A stretch of 26,947 nt of DNA from assembly GCF_023035875.1 (NCBI RefSeq), contig NZ_CP075380.1, positions 1 through 26,947 of the forward strand. Direction: 5' to 3'. The notes under the pieces were generated by a model. That model was not told the DNA's origin, ran no database searches, and saw only the letters and a list, made by a program, of their open reading frames with translations. This stretch comes from Borrelia puertoricensis (GTDB taxonomy: Bacteria > Spirochaetota > Spirochaetia > Borreliales > Borreliaceae). The position numbers and the translations under genes were made by a program. Shown piece after piece: positions 1 through 6,206 of the stretch (within the stretch, counting starts at the first letter, position 1; every line of letters begins with the position of its first letter).

Positions 1-690
1 ATGAAAAATGCAAGCCTCGAGGTTAAGGCCCATACAAAACCATTAAAGGACTATCACAATAGATATTATAAAATACTATCAATACTTAAATACTTTCAGA
101 ATAAAACAATAAATTACAATCAAACATTCATTCTAAACGCATTAAATATTTTTCTATTTAAAGACGGTCTCAAACAGATTACACTTAGAACTTTAAGAAA
201 AGATTTAGCATTTCTATGCAATAAAGGCATTATTAAAAAAACTTTATTAAGACTAGGTGAGGGAAACGGAACATACATAAGATATACAGTAACTAAATAC
301 AGTGTTAAGAACTTAAAAAGATTGCTTAAAGCTCAACAAGAAATCACCGAACATGATGCTAATAAAGTATTCATATTTACAAAAGAAACACAAAAAAAAT
401 ATTTCAAAAATAGGAGGTTTAAAATTTTTAAATCTAAAAATGCAACTAAAAATGTCAGTCATAATATAACTAATAACAAACATATAAATAATAAAGAAAA
501 AATAGAAAAAGAAAGTAAAAGTAAGATAATAAACAATACAGATTATCTAATAAGGAATGTGTCTAAATGGAAAACAATGAGATATTTAGACAAAATAGAA
601 GCAAATGCAAACAAAAAAAGATATGAAGACAGTGCAATAAGAACAAAAAAATGGTTAGGAAACCTAAAAACCAAAGAACTTATAAAATAA
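1..690 (+). CDS. Borrelia plasmid maintenance protein, PF57/62 family (replication initiator candidate)
   Basis: I recognise this 229-residue protein as the Borrelia plasmid maintenance family (PF57/62, also called Borrelia_orfA). Members are thought to start or control replication of Borrelia plasmids. The protein is basic and Lys/Asn-rich; residues about 20-110 look like a winged-helix DNA-binding region (RTLRKDLAFLCNKGIIKK resembles a recognition-helix segment). It is followed by a low-complexity Lys/Asn linker. It heads the order PF57 - DUF226 - ParA - PF49 usual in this genus. Its ribosome binding site is not upstream in the linear window but at the far end (AAAGGAG, 26934-26940), which fits a circular molecule. 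It is shorter than some PF57 members. The exact biochemical role is inferred from the family. Confidence 0.88.
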   Translation: MKNASLEVKAHTKPLKDYHNRYYKILSILKYFQNKTINYNQTFILNALNIFLFKDGLKQITLRTLRKDLAFLCNKGIIKKTLLRLGEGNGTYIRYTVTKYSVKNLKRLLKAQQEITEHDANKVFIFTKETQKKYFKNRRFKIFKSKNATKNVSHNITNNKHINNKEKIEKESKSKIINNTDYLIRNVSKWKTMRYLDKIEANANKKRYEDSAIRTKKWLGNLKTKELIK

Positions 691-727
691 TTTTTGATAA
701 TTAAAATGAGGTTTAAAAAATAAAACT

Positions 728-1258
728 ATGATAAACATATCAAAAATGTCAACAAAGAAAAGCTCTATTTTTATTAAAATAGAAAAAAAAAATGACAAAA
801 CACTATATCATACAAAAATCACTAAAGATTTCTATATATTTGGAATAGATAAAAATAAAAACAATAGATTTTTTATTATTTTGAAAGAACTTTTTAACGA
901 AAAAAAATGTATATTTCACTTATTTTCTACAAAAGGAGATGATAAATTCTTAGGTATATATTATGGATATAGAAAACCAATAAAAAATATAATGAGGAGA
1001 TATGAAGATAATGGAGAACTCAAAACATCTACCTTTTCAAAGGTCTATTACATGGAGTTTAGATTCAAAAAGGGAAGTATTTTTTGTTATATTAAAGGAA
1101 TTTCTTCTCTAGTTAAACGAGAAAAAATAGATACATCATATTATAAAACATTACTTGCAATAGTAATGAAACTTGAAAGGGAAGTGTATGAATTTTACAA
1201 CAAAGCATTACCAGGTAAAGGAAACATAATTAGATGGATAGAAAAAAACCTAAAATAA
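728..1258 (+). CDS. DUF226 / PF50-type plasmid partition-associated protein
   Basis: This 176-residue protein matches the Borrelia DUF226 (PF50) family. These proteins are always found next to a ParA in Borrelia plasmid maintenance loci and are implicated in replication or partition, with no known chemistry. It is a basic protein with alternating aromatic and beta-like segments (residues 40-130) and a helical C-terminus. It starts 37 nt after PF57 and its last 25 nt overlap the start of parA, so translation is probably coupled. Start choice is uncertain: ATG at 728 has only a distant GAGG about 16 nt upstream, and a second in-frame ATG at 746 has no better site. Confidence 0.88.
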   Translation: MINISKMSTKKSSIFIKIEKKNDKTLYHTKITKDFYIFGIDKNKNNRFFIILKELFNEKKCIFHLFSTKGDDKFLGIYYGYRKPIKNIMRRYEDNGELKTSTFSKVYYMEFRFKKGSIFCYIKGISSLVKREKIDTSYYKTLLAIVMKLEREVYEFYNKALPGKGNIIRWIEKNLK

Positions 1259-1980
1259 TAACAGTAGCATCAATTAAAGGTGGTGTTGGAAAAAGTACAA
1301 CCAGTATAATATTTGCAATTTTATTAGCAAAGAAATATAAAGTATTATTAATTGACATTGACACACAAGCATCAACAACTAGTTATTTTTATAAAGAATT
1401 TATAAGTAAAAAGATTAGTCTTGTAAATAAAAATATATATAGAGTTTTGAAAGAAAGATTGAATATTGATGACTCTATTGTGAATCTTAAAAATAATTTG
1501 GATTTAATCCCTAGTTATTTAAGTTTGCACAAATTCGCTAGCGAATCTATACCTCTTAAGGAGTTGAGATTAAAGGATAATTTACTTTTTTTAAAGGCAG
1601 ATTATGATTACATAATAATTGATACAAATCCTAGTTTAGAGTTTACATTGGCTAATGCATTGCTATCCAGCAATTATGTGATAGTTCCAATGACAGCAGA
1701 AAAATGGTCAGTTGAAAGTCTTGATTTATTAGAATTTTATATGAAAAAGTTAAGGATGAAACTTCCAATTTTTATCCTTGTGACAAGATTTAAGAAAAAT
1801 AATACACATAAACAGTTATTGAAATATGTTCAATCAAAAAAGGGATTTTTAGGATTTATTCATGAAAGAGAAGATTTAAATAAGAAGATTGCACAAAATG
1901 AAGACTTTGATTTAGATAAGGATTATATTAAGGAATATGAAGATGCATTATCAAAACTTTTAAAACAAATAAATGAATAA
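1234..1980 (+). CDS. ParA-family partition ATPase (PF32)
   Basis: ParA/MinD-type ATPase that drives plasmid partition and, in Borrelia, sets plasmid compatibility. The deviant Walker A motif KGGVGKST lies at residues 15-22 with both signature lysines (K15, K20). The A' motif DIDTQ begins at D41 and Walker B IIID ends at D130. The length of 248 residues is normal for PF32. The first 25 nt overlap the end of the DUF226 gene. It is followed by a perfect 15-bp-arm palindrome and then PF49, the presumed DNA-binding partner. PF32 subtype is what normally distinguishes compatible Borrelia plasmids, but subtype cannot be assigned by eye. Confidence 0.96.
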   Translation: MDRKKPKIITVASIKGGVGKSTTSIIFAILLAKKYKVLLIDIDTQASTTSYFYKEFISKKISLVNKNIYRVLKERLNIDDSIVNLKNNLDLIPSYLSLHKFASESIPLKELRLKDNLLFLKADYDYIIIDTNPSLEFTLANALLSSNYVIVPMTAEKWSVESLDLLEFYMKKLRMKLPIFILVTRFKKNNTHKQLLKYVQSKKGFLGFIHEREDLNKKIAQNEDFDLDKDYIKEYEDALSKLLKQINE

Positions 1981-2013
1981 AATATAATCGTCCGGAATCC
2001 GGACGATTATATT
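1981..2013. promoter_or_regulatory. Perfect palindrome between parA and PF49 (centromere, operator or terminator candidate)
   Basis: Left arm 1981-1995 and right arm 1999-2013 are exact inverted copies (15 bp) around a 3-nt centre, AAT. The inner core TCCGG/CCGGA is GC-rich, striking in this AT-rich replicon. It begins right after the parA stop codon and ends 27 nt before the PF49 start. The downstream T stretch (TTTTATTTT) is interrupted, so a terminator is possible, but it would cut the operon between two partition genes. A ParB-type binding site (parS) or an autoregulatory operator is equally plausible. Inferred from structure only. Confidence 0.6.
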
Positions 2014-2040
2014 TTATTTTGTATTAATGGAGGAGCTTAT

Positions 2041-2601
2041 ATGAAAATCGAACTAAATAAAAGAGTTTTAGTAGATGAGGAGGATCCTGATGAGAAAAAA
2101 TTATTTTCTACTAATGAAGAAAAAATCTTGTATTATAATTCTTTAAAAGAAAGATTAAAAGCTAATTTTAGAAAGGAAATTTTTCACAAAATAGATAGCA
2201 TTAGGATTTTAAAAGAAATAAAAGATAACGAATATTATAAATTAGATGGATATAAGAGTTTTGATGGATTTATAAAAAGTTATAGACTTGCAAAAAGTCA
2301 AGTATATGTTTATTTGAAAATAGCAAATGCTATGGAAGAAGGATTAGTTGAAGAACAGTATATTATTGAAAATGGCATCCATGATGCTCTTAATTATATA
2401 CAAACTAAGGAAAGTCCAAAAATAAAGAAATCAAAGCAAAATCCAATAAAACCGCTACGCTTTCAACTTAAAAGTCAAGATAGTTATGATTTTTATAAGA
2501 AAAATGCTAAACTCACTGGCTTTATATTAGATAGATTGTTTGCTTATAAAAAAGATTTGCTAGATGAGTTTATAAATGAATTTAAAAATTTTGAGAAGTA
2601 A
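2041..2601 (+). CDS. PF49 plasmid partition protein (ParB-like partner)
   Basis: This 186-residue protein belongs to the Borrelia PF49 'chromosome replication/partitioning' family, the last gene of the four-gene maintenance locus. Residues about 55-100 (SIRILKEIKDNEYYKLDGYKSF... and SYRLAKSQVYVYLKIANA) look like a helix-turn-helix region of the kind that binds a centromere. The C-terminal third is charged and probably mediates oligomerisation. A strong GGAGGA site (about 2029-2034) precedes the ATG. The preceding palindrome at 1981-2013 is an obvious candidate binding site. The role as DNA-binding partner of ParA is inferred from position and family. Confidence 0.9.
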   Translation: MKIELNKRVLVDEEDPDEKKLFSTNEEKILYYNSLKERLKANFRKEIFHKIDSIRILKEIKDNEYYKLDGYKSFDGFIKSYRLAKSQVYVYLKIANAMEEGLVEEQYIIENGIHDALNYIQTKESPKIKKSKQNPIKPLRFQLKSQDSYDFYKKNAKLTGFILDRLFAYKKDLLDEFINEFKNFEK

Positions 2602-2708
2602 AAGAGTTAGATGATGTATAAATGATTTAACATATAAAGTGTATAAACATAATATTAAGGTTTGTAGAAGGACATATCTAAAAATACAATTTACTTAAGG
2701 TATAAGAT

Positions 2709-2786
2709 ATGATACTAGTCTTAATAATAAGATTAATTATTACTTCTATTGTTTTTATTATGATAAGTAGATTCTTTATTAGATGA
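2709..2786 (+). CDS. Possible 25-residue hydrophobic membrane peptide
   Basis: ATG at 2709 opens a 25-codon frame ending in TGA at 2784-2786. The peptide is almost all Ile/Leu/Val/Phe with three internal Arg and a terminal Arg, i.e. one membrane helix with a positive end. AAGG at about 2696-2699 is spaced about 9 nt from the ATG. Small single-helix peptides of this form occur as type I toxins on plasmids. However, AT-rich DNA often encodes such strings by chance, and no antisense RNA can be shown from sequence alone. Reported as a weak candidate. Confidence 0.2.
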   Translation: MILVLIIRLIITSIVFIMISRFFIR

Positions 2787-2951
2787 AAATGATATAGTAG
2801 TTATAAAGTGTTAATAAGCTCTTTAGTAAAATTTAAAAGAAAATGTAAATTTCTGAAATCAATAGTTGATATTCTTTTAATTTTGGTGTATTTTATTGTC
2901 AATGGTATGTGTTCATTTAGACACATCCTTTATGGATCGTCTATGAAGATT

Positions 2952-3000
2952 TTAGATCTTTATTAGTAGTTTTTTTTAAAAGTTGCTAATAAAGATCTAA
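2952..3000. repeat. Perfect 15-bp inverted repeat
   Basis: Left arm 2952-2966 (TTAGATCTTTATTAG) and right arm 2986-3000 are exact reverse complements separated by 19 nt. Each arm contains AGATCT. The loop is T-rich then A-rich, and G-U pairing could extend the stem inward. There is no long T tract after the right arm on the + strand. It could be a weak terminator for the partition operon, an operator, or an origin-related hairpin. Confidence 0.55.
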
Positions 3001-3072
3001 TTATTTATGTAATAACTCATCAATTTACTACTTTGTCATTCTATACGGAAATTTATGCTATTTTTAATAAAA

Positions 3073-3113
3073 ATATTTGTTTTTATAGTTTTTGTTATAT
3101 ATTTGTTTTTATA
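3073..3113 (+). repeat. 15-nt direct repeat in the ERF leader
   Basis: The 15-mer ATATTTGTTTTTATA occurs exactly at 3073-3087 and again at 3099-3113, a 26-nt period, immediately before the ERF ribosome binding site. The segment between them (TTTTTGTTATA) is a degenerate third copy. It overlaps the place where the ERF promoter must lie, so it may be a regulator binding site, or simply replication slippage in AT-rich DNA. Confidence 0.5.
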
Positions 3114-3131
3114 ACCATAAAGGAGTATTAA

Positions 3132-4139
3132 ATGAATGCAAATAAAATAACAAAAAATCAACATACAAGAACTAGAATGCGCAGAGCAGTTAAGAAACTG
3201 GGGAAACAAAAGGGAAAAGTAACAGATATAAGAGTAAATAATCAAGCTTTAGTAACTGATGAGAATCAAGCAAGGGTAAACTTTCTAAAATCTCTATACA
3301 GTCTACGTATGAATTTAAGTGGTGTTGCTAAGAATCTTAATGGATATGGGTATAAATATCAAAATTTCAATGAGATAATCAGAGAGATAAAGAATGTTAT
3401 AAAGAGTAACAATTTAGATATTGATTTCCTGCAATGTCCAACATTTAAAGTTGTGGGAAATAATACAATTAATGTTATTACAACAACATTTTACAGTCCA
3501 AGTAGTGGTTACTGTGAGTCATTTGATACTCCAATTTACACAGAAGAATTTTCTTCTCTAGGGGCAAAGAATCAAAATACTTTATCTCAACTTGTAGGTT
3601 CATGTATAACATATCATAAAAGATATGCTCTTGTAGGATACCTATCAATAGAGAGTGAAGTTGACACTGATGCTAGTTCATCATTACCCGAGCTAGAAAA
3701 TAATAGAGATAGAGTTAAAGTTATTGCCAAAAACAATGATGGAAATACACAAGTAAATATATCAGGAAATAATGTAGAGACAAATAAATTTAAGTATTAT
3801 AGAAATCTACTCATAGCAGCACGTAATATGCATAAATTTGTTCTTAATAAACCATTTAACAGTTTAGAAGAGATAAATTCATATCTTAAATCTATTCAAG
3901 TTGGAGATGATTCAAGTATACTTGAATACTTTAATAAAAATAAAACATTAAAGAGTATACAGTATTGGTGTAATTTGATAAAAGAGTATTTTAGTAAGAG
4001 TAGTAGAGACCCAGAAAAGATAGAAAAGTTTGATGTATTTTTAGCTTTTGATTTAGATAAGCTTGGTAATAGTCCACTGAAATTATTTGGGCATTTATCT
4101 ACTGATAAGGAATTTGATTGTTTATTTAGATCTGCATAA
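3132..4139 (+). CDS. ERF-family single-strand annealing recombinase
   Basis: This 335-residue protein is an ERF-superfamily single-strand annealing protein, the phage recombinase class that anneals complementary single strands (P22 Erf, functionally like lambda Bet). The family signature is clear at residues about 151-180: LSQLVGSCITYHKRYAL followed by the acidic SIESEVDTD. The N-terminal 35 residues are very basic and variable. The region after about residue 190 is probably a flexible C-terminal domain. The start is fixed by AAAGGAG (3119-3125) 6 nt before the ATG. It probably works with the exonuclease at 25425-26768 and the SSB at 24817-25212, although those lie on the other strand across the plasmid junction. 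Confidence 0.92.
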   Translation: MNANKITKNQHTRTRMRRAVKKLGKQKGKVTDIRVNNQALVTDENQARVNFLKSLYSLRMNLSGVAKNLNGYGYKYQNFNEIIREIKNVIKSNNLDIDFLQCPTFKVVGNNTINVITTTFYSPSSGYCESFDTPIYTEEFSSLGAKNQNTLSQLVGSCITYHKRYALVGYLSIESEVDTDASSSLPELENNRDRVKVIAKNNDGNTQVNISGNNVETNKFKYYRNLLIAARNMHKFVLNKPFNSLEEINSYLKSIQVGDDSSILEYFNKNKTLKSIQYWCNLIKEYFSKSSRDPEKIEKFDVFLAFDLDKLGNSPLKLFGHLSTDKEFDCLFRSA

Positions 4140-4146
4140 ATCAAAG

Positions 4147-4179
4147 AAATAACAAACCCCTTTTGGGAGTTTGTTATTT
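4147..4179. terminator. Bidirectional terminator between ERF and the lipoprotein gene
   Basis: Arms 4147-4157 (AAATAACAAAC) and 4169-4179 are exact inverted copies, extended by CCC (4158-4160) / GGG (4165-4167) with one bulged A at 4168 and a TTTT loop. A/T flanks give a U-rich tail on either strand. It lies 8 nt after the ERF stop, and its right arm ends on the first base of the stop codon of the opposite gene, so it serves both convergent genes. Confidence 0.85.
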
Positions 4180-4811
4180 TATGCAACCAATTTTAACTCA
4201 TCTATTTCATCACATAGTTTGTGATATGTAGGATGTATGGGATTCAAAAATACCATCATATACACAAAGGTATCGTGTGTTGAAAAACCGTTATTGCCAT
4301 ATATATAAAATGCAACGCATATTTTGTTTTTCATAACATTTAATGCTTTGACTTTTTTTTGTTCTGTTGTTAGATTATCATCATCTTTGCCTTCTTTTTT
4401 ATATGAGAAGAGTGGGTGGGTGCTGGTGTTAATTAGATTTTGCATTGTGGATATTCTATCTAGTAATTCTTGGATTTTTTCTTCATCAAGTTCATTAAAG
4501 AATTTTGATAATTTTTTTTCATTATATTGATAGTCATAATTGATGTCAGTTTTGATAAGCCGTTTATAAAGCTCACTTTCTATTTCTTTTTTTGCATTAT
4601 TTAAACTATTTTGATCTTTAAGTGTAGTTGTAAGGAAATCCAAAGATTGTTTTTTTTTATTGTCTAAGTTAGTTAATGATTTCAACTTTTTTAAATCAGT
4701 GTTGATTAATTTGTTTGTGTGTATATCCAAATCACAATTACAAAAAGTAAGAAGTATAAATAGTGTTTTTTGTAATTGTAATATAATATTAAATACATAT
4801 TTTTTGTGCAT
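4179..4811 (-). CDS. Putative surface lipoprotein, family not recognised
   Basis: A 210-residue protein with a hydrophobic start (residues 9-23, ILQLQKTLFILLTFC) followed by Cys-Asn-Cys-Asp, a relaxed spirochetal lipobox; C24 or C26 would be the lipidated residue. The mature part is hydrophilic and mostly helical, with Lys/Asp-rich segments (about residues 40-125) that look like coiled helices. AGGAGAGG lies just upstream of the ATG. It is on the minus strand, after the late-operon terminator and convergent with ERF, a typical place for plasmid cargo. I cannot place it in a named family (Mlp, P35-like and other Borrelia lipoprotein groups were considered). An outer-surface, host-interaction role is inference. 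Confidence 0.7.
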   Translation of the reverse strand: MHKKYVFNIILQLQKTLFILLTFCNCDLDIHTNKLINTDLKKLKSLTNLDNKKKQSLDFLTTTLKDQNSLNNAKKEIESELYKRLIKTDINYDYQYNEKKLSKFFNELDEEKIQELLDRISTMQNLINTSTHPLFSYKKEGKDDDNLTTEQKKVKALNVMKNKICVAFYIYGNNGFSTHDTFVYMMVFLNPIHPTYHKLCDEIDELKLVA

Positions 4812-4860
4812 TTAATTCCTCTCCTAAATGAAGTTATCAAGAATATTGTAATATATAAAG

Positions 4861-4882
4861 AAAAAAGCCCCAATAGGGGCTT
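4861..4882 (-). terminator. Intrinsic terminator of the late operon
   Basis: AAGCCCC (4865-4871), loop AATA, GGGGCTT (4876-4882). Read on the minus strand this is a GC-rich hairpin followed by TTTTTT. It sits just after the stop of the last lysis-region gene (4894) and is the best-formed minus-strand terminator downstream of the whole structural operon. Confidence 0.92.
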
Positions 4883-4893
4883 ACTCATTAAAA

Positions 4894-5253
4894 TTATTTT
4901 AATTTCGTATATCTTTTATATATATCTTCAGCAATAGGTTTTATTTGAGAGATATATTCTTGCAGTAGGGAGATATTAAAATTTAATGTTTTTATTGTAT
5001 GTTCTGATTTTAATTTGCTTGCATCAAAAAAAGTAAATTTGGGAAAATCTTCATTCTTTGTCTTTTTCTTAGCATCAACTAAAAATCCTTGTAAATAAAG
5101 TACGTATTTTGAGAGTTCAGATTCGTATTTACTTATTGATTCTAAATTAGAATCATCTGGCATAGTTGGTTCTTTAGTTAAGGAAGTAATGGTTGTGCAA
5201 TTCATAATTAGAGTAATAGCACAAATGAAAATAACTTTAAATAGTCTATTCAT
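4894..5253 (-). CDS. Small lipoprotein closing the lysis region
   Basis: Starting at the ATG at 5253 gives 119 residues: a basic start, a hydrophobic core and the lipobox-like ending LIMNC, so a lipoprotein signal with lipidated Cys at about residue 18. The mature part is a short charged helical domain. The frame is open upstream to 5292, but that would bury the signal peptide; the 5253 start has AGAGGA upstream and overlaps the previous gene's end (5246) by 8 nt, indicating coupling. It follows blyA, blyB and a 117-residue gene, like the cp32 order downstream of blyB. A small lipoprotein at the end of a lysis cassette is reminiscent of an Rz1-type outer-membrane spanin, but no sequence match supports this. 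Confidence 0.78.
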   Translation of the reverse strand: MNRLFKVIFICAITLIMNCTTITSLTKEPTMPDDSNLESISKYESELSKYVLYLQGFLVDAKKKTKNEDFPKFTFFDASKLKSEHTIKTLNFNISLLQEYISQIKPIAEDIYKRYTKLK

Positions 5254-5599
5254 TATTTCTGTCCTCTTCTTTAAGCTTATTAATATAAGCATGCATAAAC
5301 TTATTTCTCTTTAAACGTAGTGAAGCAATGCGTTTTGTATTCTCTTTACTTAAATGTTCATTAGAGCTATCTATTATCTCTAAATTAATTCTTAAGATGT
5401 CATCAAATTGTGAGAGTATTTTCATGCTTTCAGCTTGTTCCCTTTTAATTAAATTATCCCTGTACATAGAATAAAAGTAATTTATTACTCTGCTAAAGAT
5501 ATTAATGTATTTTTGTGTGTTGGTATTTGAGTCTTGCTTTAGCAGTTCTGTAAATTTGTTTAGTATATCTATACTTAATTTTGCAGTAGTTAAATTCAA
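5246..5599 (-). CDS. Lysis-region protein downstream of blyB (cp32 conserved hypothetical)
   Basis: A 117-residue, highly charged, all-helical soluble protein with no signal peptide or membrane segment. It corresponds by position to the conserved hypothetical gene after blyB in cp32 plasmids. The start is TTG at 5599, supported by AAGGAG overlapping the end of blyB with about 8 nt spacing. The gene begins directly after blyB (stop at 5601) and overlaps the next lipoprotein gene by 8 nt, so all four lysis-region genes are probably translated from one message. Function unknown. Confidence 0.8.
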   Translation of the reverse strand: MNLTTAKLSIDILNKFTELLKQDSNTNTQKYINIFSRVINYFYSMYRDNLIKREQAESMKILSQFDDILRINLEIIDSSNEHLSKENTKRIASLRLKRNKFMHAYINKLKEEDRNNE

Positions 5600-5600
5600 T

Positions 5601-5927
5601 TTATAACTCCTTTGAATATGATTCTTTTGTTCCTTCCCATTTTGGCAATCTCATGTTTTCAGGATTATTATTAACCTTTTCTATAAATTCTTGTATTTTG
5701 TTATTAATAGGAGTTAATGCTTCTTGGATTTGGGGCGTTAATGCATTCTCTAATCTTTCCATGTTTTTAGTGAAAATAATTCTGTATTCTGTGTAAGCTT
5801 CATTAAGTAGCATAAATATTTTATGAGCATTCACGTTAAAAGAGCCATCTTCAAAATTAGACAGTGTACTAAATAATGTTTCTATTGCATTTAAAGCAGT
5901 ATTTAATGAACTGATGTCAAGTGTCAT
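5601..5927 (-). CDS. blyB: BlyB-like protein
   Basis: A 108-residue soluble, helical protein matching BlyB of the Borrelia cp32 prophages in size, character and position directly after BlyA. BlyB was described as a cytoplasmic protein that helps or stabilises the BlyA haemolysin/holin. There is no signal peptide. Helical segments fill residues 1-90, and the C-terminus is charged. The blyA stop and the blyB ATG are only 3 nt apart; the ribosome binding site lies within the end of blyA. The gene symbol rests on synteny plus resemblance. Confidence 0.82.
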   Translation of the reverse strand: MTLDISSLNTALNAIETLFSTLSNFEDGSFNVNAHKIFMLLNEAYTEYRIIFTKNMERLENALTPQIQEALTPINNKIQEFIEKVNNNPENMRLPKWEGTKESYSKEL

Positions 5928-5930
5928 TGA

Positions 5931-6116
5931 TTAATCCTTTCCTTTATGTTTTCTTTTAAATTTAGTTGCTAATAAACTTATGATATCTTTAATTACCGGT
6001 TTAAAGATAAGTCCTATACCTAAAATAAAAGTGGCAATGACAATTAATTTAATTTCATTGATATTAATTAAAAGTTCTGATATTTCAGACAATTTAGTTA
6101 AAGTGAAATGATCCAT
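5931..6116 (-). CDS. blyA: BlyA-like holin
   Basis: A 61-residue protein with one hydrophobic helix (about residues 22-42, IKLIVIATFILGIGLIFKPVI) and a strongly basic C-terminal tail (KFKRKHKGKD). This is the layout of BlyA, the cp32 pore-forming holin of about 67 residues. It would insert in the cytoplasmic membrane and open it at the end of the phage cycle. AAGG lies just before the ATG. It is the first gene of the lysis block, after a 90-nt gap from the tail fibre gene. Confidence 0.87.
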   Translation of the reverse strand: MDHFTLTKLSEISELLININEIKLIVIATFILGIGLIFKPVIKDIISLLATKFKRKHKGKD

Positions 6117-6206
6117 TAACCTTGTAACCTCACATAAAAAAGATAAATAAAGTATATTACAAAAAGTACCAAAAACTAATAATTTATTAAGTTTTACAAA
6201 GTAAAA

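Larger units (their letters stand above)
2602..3131. other. 530-nt intergenic region with repeats, no convincing long gene
   Basis: No open frame of useful length is conserved-looking here. The stretch holds a possible 25-residue hydrophobic ORF (2709-2786), a small inverted repeat (ATGTGT 2907-2912 / ACACAT 2921-2926), a perfect 15-bp inverted repeat (2952-2966 / 2986-3000) and a 15-nt direct repeat just before the ERF gene (3073-3087 and 3099-3113). In Lyme-group cp32 plasmids the equivalent side of the partition locus carries accessory genes such as bdr and erp; none is recognisable here. It may contain the ERF promoter, part of the origin, or remains of lost cargo. Confidence 0.6.

Noticed and set aside
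4706..4888. 60-residue minus-strand hydrophobic frame upstream of the 4179-4811 lipoprotein
   Set aside because: It overlaps the lipoprotein gene in another frame and runs through the late terminator; the hydrophobic text is the frame shadow of the signal peptide region.
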